The notes under the pieces: model-generated
Told to the model about the DNA's origin: nothing
What the model saw: the letters and a program-made list of their open reading frames with translations, nothing else
The model's database searches: none
Translations under genes and position numbers: made by a program
DNA from: Diploptera punctata
Taxonomy: Eukaryota > Arthropoda > Insecta > Blattodea > Blaberidae
Length of the DNA stretch: 64,000 nt
Direction: 5' to 3'
NCBI GenBank assembly: GCA_030220185.1
Contig: JASPKZ010010239.1
Span: forward strand, 2,002,001-2,066,000
Shown here: piece after piece, positions 31,928 to 42,254 of the stretch
How positions within the stretch are numbered: position 1 is the first letter of the stretch
Layout of the letters: every line of letters begins with the position of its first letter

Positions 31928-32650
31928 TGACTAACTCATGCCCCAAATGGGAGTCAATGACCAATCACGTTTCAATGTTTTTTTTATTTACAACCAATCA
32001 CAGTCGTGTTTCGACTAAAATTTACCAACTAAAGTTTATCATAATAAAAAAGGCACATCCTTTTTAACATTCCTAATAGGTCACGGCATTATTTTGCAGT
32101 GACTGTCCCCTCAAGAAATACGGCTATCAGATTGTATACATAGTGTATGAATGTCAGCAGAAAGCGCATGTGATAGATAATATAAAAGCATTTGTAACAA
32201 TTGATTATACCACAAAAAAGAAAGAAATCACTGTTTTCATGTTCTTAAACGAATTATTTTCCAGGGAATCACGTTGCAAAAAAAATATAATTTACATATT
32301 TACACCATAGGACGTCAAATTAATTAATACCTATAACGTTGGTTATAAATTTCTCCACTAGGGTGCATTCTTACAACATTGCGATCCTTTTAGCAATAAA
32401 TATTATTTTGATCTGGTTTCAGTGTTAAAGAAAAGAAGCAAATGAAGCGCACCAATCGTTTCTCATTTGTTTTCAAACATCGCCGTTTACATTAAATATA
32501 TAAATATTTTAAAATAACTATAGTTAAATAATGATTTGTGAGTAAACAGCTTAAATTTATTCGTTAAATAGTCCTAACAAATTTCACTCTTGTTTTCCAA
32601 ATCCTCTAGATAAATTGGAAATCACTCGTGGCATTACTTATGATAATGAT
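31928..32650 (+). repeat. ACTCATGCCCC repeat family, copy 2 (longest)
   Basis: Starts CTAACTCATGCCCCAAATGG and ends CGTGGCATTACTTATGATAA. It contains the conserved block at about 32459-32580 and the terminal palindrome without its inner stem (TTTCCAAAT ... ATTGGAAATC). About 720 bp, no coding frame. Confidence 0.86.
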
Positions 32651-32654
32651 GGTC

Positions 32655-33055
32655 AGATGATGTTCGGTGACCGTTTGGGCCTTAACGGTTCCTGGCATTT
32701 GTCTTACACCGCAAAAAAATTATACCTAAATTACCGAATGCTTCTTTTTTTCCCTCAACAGAGGCCTCCCTAAAATACTTCTTAATTCAAGCATTAGCAT
32801 CATCAATCCTCTTATTAAAAAAATTAAGAATAAAATATATGAAAATCAGAATGATTGATAGGTTAGCCCTGTTAATATTGAGATAAATGTGGTTTGAAGA
32901 AGTAAGATTAATCCCATAGCTAGAGGATGGTTTATGTGAGGAAAAAACCCGAAATAAAAACCATCATCCAGAAAACTTGTCCCGACCGGGGATCGAATCT
33001 GGTCCCGCTACATGAAAAGGAAGCACGCTAACTCGAGACCGCAGCTGTTGGTCAA
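32655..33055 (-). mobile_element. Family B SINE split by a ~225-bp insert
   Basis: The outer parts match family B: TTCGGTGACCGTTTGGGCCT on the left, and TGTCCCGACCGGGGATCGAA and a CTCGAGACCGCAGC on the right. They break at CTTACA (about 32707) and resume at TGTGAGGAAAAAACCC (about 32931). The insert between is AT-rich and unrecognised. Confidence 0.82.
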
Positions 33056-33552
33056 TATGAATAGAAACATATAATTATTTTTTTTAGAAATTCATTAAAA
33101 ATAAATACATTTTTCCGAAATATCGTGCGATCTGTTCTTGTAAATTATAAATATTAGTTAATTAGGGGCATAATTCTAATCTGATTATGACGTGAGTGAA
33201 TCAAGTCGTGTTATTGCAACTTGCGGTTACAGCACATTAGACTTGATGTTAGCACACACACATAAATATTCAGCGAATGTCGTAATGGATCTAGTCTCTA
33301 ATTTCACAACTTCTCTCAAGAAAGTATTACCACCCTCATCATACCTAGGGTAAAAGCAAGATACATCCTACACTTATAAGTTATATACTTCTAAGTTTAT
33401 AATGCTCTCTACCAAACTTTCTAAATACATTTTAAAATAACAGCCTATTTAAATTATTACCTCAGAATTTAAATATAATATTTAAGAAAAATATAACAAT
33501 GTTATGAATTAAAACACGTTTACTATATAAATGACACATGTCTATTTGTCAC
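33056..33552. other. Unassigned stretch
   Basis: No supported feature. Confidence 0.4.
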
Positions 33553-34130
33553 AGCTTCAAACATTTTTTGCACGATAGTGCGTTTTGTCGTACTAATAGC
33601 AATAGCGACCATGATTGAAACTTCAACTGCCTACATTTCGGGGTTGCCAACCTAAATAAATATACTGTAATTATACGAAACAAATCGCTGCATTTTAAAT
33701 GAACTGAACTTTATTCGAAACAATATAAAACAATAAATACCTACTTTCAGCCATTTTATCAATAATAATGGTCTCACGGCATCCTGTACTTTCAACTAAT
33801 AAAATTTAATATTGCCCACATTGTTAACGTTAGTCAATTATTTATAATCAGCGCAAATATTTCTGACAACTATTTTATTATTTTACTATTATTTATTATT
33901 TTTAAAACACCCATCGCGCGAAAAATAATGTACAACGCACGTTTGTGAAGTATTTATCAGAATCTCAGAAATTAAAAACCTTGCTATCGATTCGGTTTTT
34001 AAACATGTTTCTCGCTTCTGTAAAAAACCGCCTCCGAACCTCGCATCGTAATATACTATTAATAATCGTCTAGAGCACAGTTTATTATTTCTTGTTCTCA
34101 TGACATGTGGACCTCATGGACACACTCGAT
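33553..34130 (+). repeat. GATAGTGCGTTTTGTCGTAC repeat, uninterrupted copy
   Basis: This ~580-bp segment recurs as two pieces on either side of the retrotransposon at 35.0-38.9 kb. Shared words include GATAGTGCGTTTTGTCGTAC, ACATTTCGGGGTTGCCAAC, ATAATGTACAACGCACGTTT and TCTAGAGCACAGTTTATT. No coding frame seen. Confidence 0.88.
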
Positions 34131-34769
34131 TAACTTCAAATTTCCCGTCCGTTGTAACTGATTTTATCAACCATTAGCGCTATTTATCGTAGCTACTCAA
34201 GTCCTCGTGTTTCTGAGGTACAGCTGTCTCACAATTTTTCATCATCGTCATCTTCTTCTTCTTCTTCTTCTCCTCTAAGATACTATAACTTATTACAGAC
34301 TATGATGACCTCTCTCTATTCGTTCCTATCGTCAACATTTCTTTGTCATCTTTGTATTCACAAAATCTTCAATTTCTGTTCAACACAATACAACCAAATG
34401 ATGTTAGGCCGTCAAAGTCATTTTTTCTATGTGTGTGACTTCCCGAAAAGGGACCATCTATTTCTCTAAGAAAAGATGACTCACCCGTCTAATTCTCAAT
34501 GACTGGATTACTGTAACTGCGTCAGTGTCACAAAGGCCTTATACAATTATCGCTATAGGCCTATCTTATGTGACAATTGTCATTCTATTATACAAGATCA
34601 AAACTTCTCCTTAAAATCTACTTTGAAATAGGCCTATGTTATGCTTATAACCGGTCTCATATAGTCTACAGTCGATTTCCCGCATGAGGGAAGCTTTTCG
34701 TCAAGACAAGATGCTCAGACAGCGTTTGTCGTCATATGAGTCCCTAACCCCTGGTGTGACCTAAGGTCG
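34131..34769. other. Unassigned stretch with a CTT run
   Basis: A short CTT array at about 34252-34271. Nothing else recognised. Confidence 0.4.
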
Positions 34770-34915
34770 CATGTTTAAAACGTTTTTGCGCGATAGTGCG
34801 TTTTGTCGTACTTACGCAATGGCGACCATGATTGAAAGTTATACTTCCTACATTTCGGGGTTGCCAACATAAATAACTATATTGTAATATAATAACTATA
34901 CTGTAATGTTACATA
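34770..34915 (+). repeat. GATAGTGCGTTTTGTCGTAC repeat, left piece of a split copy
   Basis: Matches 33555-33680. The remaining part of this copy lies at 38946-39415, beyond the retrotransposon. Confidence 0.83.
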
Positions 34916-35012
34916 CTACAAAACGCGCGTGGGAAGTAGAATCCTCAATGTATAGGCCTACTATATACAATGTACTCGTATATACAAAAAAATATCCAAA
35001 ATGTAGTGGTAA

Positions 35013-35049
35013 TTTAGAATAGAATAGAATAGAATAGAATAGAATAGAT
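35013..35049. repeat. (ATTCT)n tail of the retrotransposon
   Basis: Six to seven AGAAT units on the plus strand, adjoining TAAATC of the element's 3' end. Confidence 0.93.
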
Positions 35050-35541
35050 TTATTTAGCCTGGTGGAGTTAAGGCCATGTGGCCTTCTCTTCCACTCACCA
35101 GAACAAGCATATGTTACATATGAATACAAAAAAATACAATAATAGTCATATAAAACAGGACAAACATATGTTACACATGAATACAAAAAAATTACAATAG
35201 TAGTCATATTAGACAGGACAAACATGTTACATATGAATACAAAAAAAAGTTACAATAATAGTAATTGAACAATTAATTATCTGTCATATTGAATAATAAT
35301 GAAATTAATGTCTAATAATAGAATGAAACTAAATACAATTAAAATTAAATTAATGATACAATGAATAAAAAAAGGAATAACAGCTCGAATCTACTATGCA
35401 TAAAAAGAAGAGAAAAAAAATACACTCCAATGAATTAATCTACGCTTTTTATACAAGGCATTAGGTAAATATATTAACAAATCCTAAGTCTATTTTTATT
35501 AAATAATGCAAAAACGCATTATTAATTCTTAAAAAGTAGTA

Positions 35542-38440
35542 TTAGTGAGTTGTTTCTGTTAGTGATTTTATTTTCAATTTATTTCTGAAAGATGGTAAAG
35601 TTTGGCAGTCTCTGACATAGGGTGGAAGTGAATTTCATGTTCTAGCAAGAGAAACTGTAAAAGATTTCGAATAATAGGTAGTATGATGAGGAGGGATATA
35701 AAGGACACTGTGCTCAAGGGATCGGGTATCTAAGTTATGTGTATCAGAGAGTTTAGTGAAGCGGTGTGATAAATAATAAGGTAAAGATGTGTGTAATATG
35801 TTATAGAGTAGGCATAGGGAATGGATGGTTCTACGATCTTGAAGACGAAGCCATGACAATTGTTCCAGGGATGGTGTAACGTTATCAAATCTACGTATAC
35901 CACAAATAAAACGTATGCAAGAATTGTGAACACGTTGAAGTCTTTGGGTAAGAACAGTATTTAGGTCAGTAAAAAGAGTATCACAATAATCAAAATGGGG
36001 CATTGCGAGTGTTTCTACTAGCATTTTTCTTAGAGAAAACGGTAAACAATTTCTTATACGATTTAATGAGTGTATTATTGAGAAGATAGTTTTGCAAATG
36101 TTATTTATTTGTTTATTCCAAATTAAATGTTTATCCATAAACACTCCTAGATTTTTTACTGTCTCACTATAAGGGATCTGAACCCCATTAAGTGACACAT
36201 GTAATACTGTATTTGTGTTAATTGAGGATAATTGTCTCTGATGGCCCATAATGATTGCTTGTGTCTTTCTAGGAATTAATTCAAGTCCATATTTCTCTGT
36301 CCACGCCGTTAGCGAGTCAAGGTCCTCATTAATTTTGGTTACCGCGTCATTTAAAGAATATTTGTCTGAGTGAAGGTAGATCTGCATGTCGTCCGCAAAA
36401 TAAATGATGTTTGCAATGTTTTAGGGAGGCAGAAATGTCGTTTATATAGATTGAAAAAAGCAATGGGCCGAGCACCGAGCCCTGTGGAACTCCAGCTTTA
36501 CGGTAGGTCCAAGAAGAGCGTAATGTAGAATTTCCTACAACATATTGCTGGCGCTCACGAAGGTAGGAGTTGAACCATTGCGTGACACTGTCAGAAAGTG
36601 AGAGGTTTTTTAGTTTAAGCAACAATAAGTCCAAGTCTACCGTGTCAAATGCTTTACTAAAGTCAAGTAGTGTAAGAATAGTAAGTTTTCGATTATCAGA
36701 TGCTTCGCGTATGTCTTCACATATATTTAGTAGAGCAGTATTTGTATTGTGTCCTGTCCTAAAGCCTGATTGGTATTGATCTAAAAGGTCGTGTTCAGTT
36801 AGGTAGTCAGTCAGTTGTTTGTGGATAATCGTTCCAAAGCTTTTGAAAGGGTAGGTAAAATACTAATGGGTCGAAAATAGTTAGGAGTTAAGGGAGTTTT
36901 TACTTTCGGGAGTGGGCGTACAATTGCTTGCTTCCATAATGTGGGATATATAGAGGTTTGTAGTGAGGAGTTGAAAACATGAGTTATGGTAGGTAGTATA
37001 ACGTCTATTATTTATATTTATACGGTCAGTACCTTCTGCTTTTGTTTTTATTCGTTTGAGAGCTTTCTTTATGTCATTTTCTGTAAGATATGAAAAATGG
37101 AAATGTTCTCTGTCTGGTGGATTTGTCAATAGTAGTTCACTTATTGTATGTGTTTTGTCTTTAGGAGTAAAGAATGTGCTTGTAAAATGGTTATTAAGTG
37201 TGTTCAGAGAAACAGGTAGTTTTTCTACCTGTGTGTCTTTCCTTCTTACACCCATTTTATTCAGATTTTTCCAAATATCTGGGTTATTGTTATTAGGTTC
37301 AGTAAGGCTGTATAGATGTCTAAGTTTGGCGTTTCTGATAGTTTGTGTAGTCTTGTTTCGTAACCGTTTATAGTGATTAAGATTTATATCAGTTTTGTCG
37401 ACTCTATATTTCCGATATGCTGCGTCTCTTTCAGTCATCAAGTCACGAATGTTAGCAGACATCCAGGGGAGCAGGGTGTCGTTTCACTAGTTTAGTTTTC
37501 AGTGGAGCGTGTCTGTCATATAGTTGTAATATAAGGTTATTTAATGCCTCAACTTTTTCGTCAACAGAATGCAACGTCCATATAGTATGCCAGGGTAATT
37601 TTATAGCGTCTTCAAGTAGAGCTGCATTGTTTATATGTTTTAGGTCTCTATATGTGATAGTCTTACGAGCTAGTTTAGGGCACTGCAGTGAATATGCTAA
37701 GAATATAATATCATGTGCTGATATTCCGGGAGCTGACAGTTGCCCGTGGGTTAGTACTCTGTCTGGATTATTAGTAGCAATTAAGTCAAGTAAAGTCTCA
37801 GAATGATTGGTGTGATGTGTAGGCTGTAAGGGAAGGATAGTCATATCACAAACTTGGAACGCGGACATAAGCTGTTGTGTATGTCTGTTGTCAGTGTCTA
37901 GTATATTTATATTAAAGTCACCCATGACGATAACGTGTTCATATTGTATACGTGCGTTTTGTAGAGCGGATTCTATTTCTGCTATTTTTTTCATTTTAGG
38001 GGGTTGGTACACTACACAAAGAAGGCATTTTTTGAAGCTTGCGTATATTTCTATAAACATAATTTCAGGAGATGTCTCGTTATTAGAAAAGTATACAGAC
38101 TTAGGGCAAAGGTCTGTCCTAACGAAGACACCAACACCGCCCCCCTCGACTATGTACACGATCATGTCTAAGAAAAGTATAACCATCCATGTCAATTAAA
38201 CTAGAATTAATGGAGGGAGTGAGCCATGTTTCTGATACGAGAATAGCATGAATATTGGAAGAAGAGAAAATCATTCTAATCTCGTCTGTATGTGCAGTTA
38301 AGCTTTGTGCGTTCAAGTGAACCACATGTAGGGAAGACGGGAAGGGGGAGAATGCTGTTTCTAGAACCTGTCTTGCATTATTGTTGTTTGGAAGGGGTTT
38401 GAGAAGGGTAGTGTCCTCTAACCTGTCAGAGACCGCCAAA
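35542..38440 (-). pseudogene. ORF2 polyprotein: endonuclease and reverse transcriptase, broken
   Basis: The start holds VVHLNAQSLTAHTDEI and ILVSETWLTPSI, the first endonuclease motifs. A shift near 38150-38195 follows; the next frame has VYQPPK, VIVMGDFNINILD and a degraded catalytic SDH (SAHDII). After another shift near 37460 comes a linker with LTENDIKKALKRIK, then LLDFSKAFDTVD (motif A), GVPQGSVLGPLLFSIYIND (motif B), a shift near 36405, and the FADD box (36388-36399) with MQIYLHSDKYS. The tail reads FDYCDTLF and TPSLEQLSWLRLQDRR. A TGA at 35635-35637 replaces a Trp (LART-W-NSLP). The true stop is at 35542. The protein would nick target DNA and copy the element's RNA. Confidence 0.92.
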
Positions 38441-38666
38441 TGAATAACATTATTTGGATGGAAAATTTTAAAAATATTTAACTAGAATTATAAGAAAAGA
38501 ACAAGTCACTAATATCTTATTCAAATATTAAATTAATAAATAAAGTAAAATTTCTAAATATAATACTAATAATTAATGTGAAATTTCTAAATATAATTTT
38601 AATAATTTATATAAAAGTGCTAAATTGGGGATATGGTATCACTGGGCGTGTTTGCACTAGGTAGAT

Positions 38667-38945
38667 TTACATATCAGAGGCCCGGGTGATGATGCGTTTG
38701 GTATCTCCATTTTTCACATGTATTGCGCCATCAATTGTCCACACATTTGTGACGCCAAATTTTGTGATGCAGTCCTTTAACAATTTATATCTAATTTGGG
38801 TGAGATCTTCTCTTACTGTGATCCCACTGCCTTTCAATTGTTTTTTTATTTTGGAAGACCTCCCTTCTCTTTCTATAACTGATAAACTTAACAATAACAG
38901 GCCGTGGTCGATCCGACTTTTTCCCAACCCTGTGACTCCTGTACA
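38667..38945 (-). pseudogene. ORF1 C-terminal fragment of the same element
   Basis: The minus-strand frame of 86 codons has EREGRSSKIKKQLKGSGI, VREDLTQIRYKLLKDC and NVWTIDGAIHVKNGDTKRII, then a stop at 38667. This layout (a KKLKGTGI-like segment, then a GK-NVWT-DG-I ending) resembles the C-terminal part of ORF1 proteins of jockey/CR1-like elements, which bind the element RNA. The N-terminal part is missing because of 5' truncation. About 225 bp separate it from ORF2. Confidence 0.72.
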
Positions 38946-39415
38946 TTATATGAAACAAATCACTGCATTCTAAATGAACTGAACTTTATTTGAAACATTT
39001 TAAAGCAATAAATACGTACTTCCCGCCATTTTATCAATAATATTGATCTCACGGCCTCCTGTAGTTTCAACTAATAAACATTGCACATACTCTTAACGTT
39101 AGTCAAATGTTTATAATGAACGAAAATATTTCCAACAAAGATGTTATTATTTTACTAATATTTATTATTTTGAAAACACGATCGCGCAAAAAAATAATGT
39201 ACAACGCACGTTTGTGAAGTGTTTTTCAGAATGTCGGAAATTAAAAATCTTGCTATCGCTCGGTTTTTAAACATATTTCTCGATTCTGTAAAAATCACTT
39301 CCCAACTTCGCATCGTAATATACTATTGATAATCGCCTAGAGCACAGTTTATTGTTTCTTGTCCTCATGACATGTCAACCTCATGGAAACATTCGATAAC
39401 TTGAACAAAACGTAT
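38946..39415 (+). repeat. GATAGTGCGTTTTGTCGTAC repeat, right piece of a split copy
   Basis: Matches 33675-34130 along its length (GAAACAAATCACTGCATT, ACAACGCACGTTTGTGAAG, CTAGAGCACAGTTTATT). With 34770-34915 it forms one copy interrupted by the retrotransposon. Confidence 0.87.
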
Positions 39416-39498
39416 ACAAAGTTACGTCCAACCATTACTGAGTAAGTTTAGCGTGGATTAGAGTGATACTGTTTTTACACGCTTTGTATTAGCTTGAC

Positions 39499-39656
39499 CT
39501 CTATCTATCTATCTATCTATCTATCCATCCATCCATCCATCCATCCATCCATCCATCCTTCCATCCATCCATCCATCCATCCATCCGTCCGTCCGTCCGT
39601 CCGTCCGTCCATCCGTCCATCCGTCTATCTAACTATCTATCTATCTCTCTATCTAT
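39499..39656. repeat. (TCTA)n(ATCC)n(GTCC)n compound microsatellite
   Basis: TCTA units pass into ATCC, then GTCC, then back to TCTA. In copy A of the composite element only two or three TCTA units occupy this place, so the array expanded within this copy. Confidence 0.95.
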
Positions 39657-39965
39657 GTAACGGAATCATTCAACGCGATTTTCACCCACTTAAAATCATT
39701 GGAACGACTTGAAACTTTGTATACTTGTAAAGGACCCGTGACAATACAATAATTTCATATTTACTTTCTAAAATCCTGGCCAGAATCATCAGAAAATAAA
39801 AAAAAGTGTCATTGTATCTATGTAACGGAATCCTTGAACACTATTTTCACCCAGTTAGAAACATTTGATCGACTTGAAACTTTGTATTCTTGTAAAGAAC
39901 CCATGACAATACAATATTTTCATATTTGTTTCTAAAATCCTGGCCAGAATCGTCAGAATATCAAA
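39655..39965 (+). repeat. ~160-bp tandem array, two units
   Basis: The same unit as 26275-26925, from ATGTAACGGAATC to CCTGGCCAGAATC-TCAGAA, twice. Confidence 0.9.
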
Positions 39966-39967
39966 TA

Positions 39968-40443
39968 AATAATAGTTTTAAAAAACTAAAACAACACGCT
40001 TTATTAGAAAACCAAACTAAAAATATGGAAAATAATTTTAATTTTCAACACGCTGGGGATAAAATTAAAGTGGTCAACAAAAAATCATCTCCAACACATA
40101 TAGAATAAAACTAGAGTTATCAACAAAAAAGAAAAATAATTTTACCATCAAAAGCGTGGGGGTGCTCTATATCAATTAATATATTTGATAATAAATAGAT
40201 ATTGGTAAAAGTAAAGTCTCTAAGAAGAAAATGTAAAAATCATAAAAAGCACCCCACGCTTTTGATGGTAAAATTATGTTCTTCTTGTTGATAACGCTAG
40301 TTTTATTCTATATGTGTTGGAGATGCTTTTTTGTTGACCACTTTAAATTTATCCCAAGCGTGTTGGAAATTAAAATTATTTTTCATATTTTTAGCTCGGT
40401 TTTCTAATAAAGCGTGTTTGCTTTAGTTTTTTTAAAACTATTA
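39968..40443. repeat. Hairpin part of composite element, copy B
   Basis: The arms (about 39968-40172 and 40248-40443) pair through ACCATCAAAAGCGTGGGG, TCTCCAACACATATAGAATA, TTAAAGTGGTCAACAAAAA and AACACGCTTTATTAGAAAAC segments. The arms are longer than in copy A because of an extra ~75 bp block present on both sides. Confidence 0.93.
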
Positions 40444-40972
40444 TTATTACACTTTTAATGTTGTTGTTTATTGTGATATAGCATTATACCGTGCAGTAAA
40501 TTTTAGCTCCAGTAATTAGTTATTAATTTAACTTTTAGGTCGCGTAATATTTATTTTTCTTCAAGATGGATCCCCCAATTAAACAGTTGACAACCACTGG
40601 TTCAGACCGCTCGGCCTAGGCGTGAAGTGAAAACTTAGAAATACAAAATGCTGTATGTTTTTTTTCTTGGTTTATTTTGAAAAATATTGATAGTTCGCCA
40701 ATTACGTGTGACGTAACTGCATGTTAATGACAAAGTCAAGTGTTGCCATTCGTTAAATTACAGCCAAATATCGATTTATAACTAAGCATATCCTATACAA
40801 TTTATCACCGAACGTGAAAAAATTCTCAAATATTCAGAGAAAAATCCAAAATTTCAGGCACAAGTTTTGAAAATGACACTGATTTTGAATCATTCAAACA
40901 CCCATCCCCCAAAATATATTTCTCACATTTAAAATCAAAAGCGTATATTTTGAAATAAAATATATTATGTTT
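40444..40972. other. Unassigned stretch
   Basis: No supported feature. Confidence 0.4.
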
Positions 40973-41262
40973 ATGATGTTGAGTGATTCCGGGTTCTGTG
41001 GCCGTGGTCCATAGTTGGTGTTGATACCAGACGTTTCGCCCTCAACTGCGGAGGGCATCTTCAGTGGCGAGTGCTTCTAGGCGTGTTTCCTGGTCGGAAG
41101 CTCTACTTAGAGCTCTAAGTAGCTCTAAGTAGAGCTTCCGACCAGGAAACACGCCTAGAAGCACTCGCCACTGAAGATGCCCTCCGCAGTTGAGGGCGAA
41201 ACGTCTGGTATCAACACCAACTATGGACCACGGCCACAGAACCCGGAATCACTCAACATCAT
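40973..41262. repeat. Nearly perfect 290-bp palindrome
   Basis: The arms 40973-41113 and 41121-41262 are inverted and, by eye, almost identical, with only a ~7-nt loop between them. Each arm carries CACTGAAGATGCCCTCCGCA with AGTTGAGGGCGAAACGTCTG: a six-pair stem (GCCCTC/GAGGGC) framed by CTGAAGAT and GAAACG. No coding frame. Confidence 0.95.
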
Positions 41263-42250
41263 GATTACCGGCCGTGAAAGCCTGCATTCAACTATTATGT
41301 TTATGTTAATTTAATGTTCCAAAAAAGAAAACGATCGTCACGCAGAAACTACCTGAATTAAGCGCACTCTTCAGATAGTCTAATTTATGGTCCGATTTTG
41401 ATGATTCACGGAATATATCTTTTTCGCCTAATTAAATATTCATATGTATTATATAAAGGCATATTTCAATAATCAAACATGGTGGCTGTTAATTTTTTTA
41501 ATTAAAACCCCAAACCCGATGAATGGATTTCGATATTTTTTAAATACCTTCTTTGTTATACTTCGGTAATATAGTCCACACAGAATTTTTTTCCCAAAAA
41601 ATAAAAATTACGGCAGCTAGAGCGTTTTTAAATTTCTTTGGAAGTGGACTCGTATTCCGAATGGTTTGATTTTGCTAGTTAATGAACACGACTTTACATT
41701 TTAATTGATTGATAGGCTATGTCCTGAAGTTTGGTTTTGAAAAACCACACACAGATATAGGCCTATATACTATATACACGGTGGTTTTCGAAGTCTACTA
41801 AGTTGGATCGATTAAGATATCTATTTTTTAAATCTTTTTTTTTTTAAGAACATCTCAATTCTTCATTCCGTCGGAAATCGCTGATGTATTGAATTCGTTA
41901 TGTGCGTTTTAAAGTGTGTTACTTCGAGGATAAAATACCATAAAAAAGCCGTGCAAAAGAGTTAACGCCTAAGTTATTTTAATAAAGGTATGATATTTGT
42001 TAAACATAAAACAATAATTTGATTATGGTCAAATGAATATTTCTTATGAATCTTACCCATAATGCTAACCTAAAGACACATTTTCGTCTTCAATTCGTAG
42101 CTTAACATCGAGGACTGTTCCGTCTTCACAGCATAATATGAAAATTATAAAACTCGCTTAAGCTCTTTCCACTTGCATTTTAATTATCATTACAGGCTCC
42201 TTCCTTAACATAGCCTACTATTTAAACATGCTACAATTATCTATAGGCCC
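41263..42250. other. Unassigned stretch, weak repeat similarity
   Basis: Around 41590-41680, words such as GGCAGCTAGAGCGTTTTTAA resemble 13545-13590. Nothing else recognised. Confidence 0.4.
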
Positions 42251-42254
42251 TATA

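Larger units (their letters stand above)
35013..38945 (-). mobile_element. Jockey/CR1-like non-LTR retrotransposon, 5'-truncated
   Basis: On the minus strand: the end of ORF1 (38667-38945), then ORF2 with endonuclease and reverse transcriptase (35542-38440), then a 3' untranslated region ending GGCTAAATAAATC and an (ATTCT)n tail (35013-35048). The motif LDFSKAFDTV and GVPQGSVLGPLLF order fits the jockey/CR1 group. Frameshifts and at least one nonsense codon make it inactive. It lies inside an older repeat copy. Confidence 0.9.
39472..40443 (+). mobile_element. Composite array-plus-hairpin element, copy B
   Basis: Same start as copy A (TTTTACACGCTTTGTATTAG, AGCTTGACCT), an expanded TCTA/ATCC/GTCC microsatellite, two ~160-bp units, and then the hairpin directly, without the spacer and tRNA-like sequence of copy A. 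It lies 13 kb from copy A in the same orientation. Confidence 0.75.

Noticed and set aside
39494..39712. Open frame with a repeated HPSI motif
   Set aside because: It is the translation of the ATCC/GTCC microsatellite inside the composite element.
40973..41262. Canonical hammerhead ribozyme in the palindrome
   Set aside because: The core would need CUGANGA directly joined to stem II. Here an extra U follows, and I could not find the cleavage triplet with a closing stem III. Kept only as a structural resemblance.
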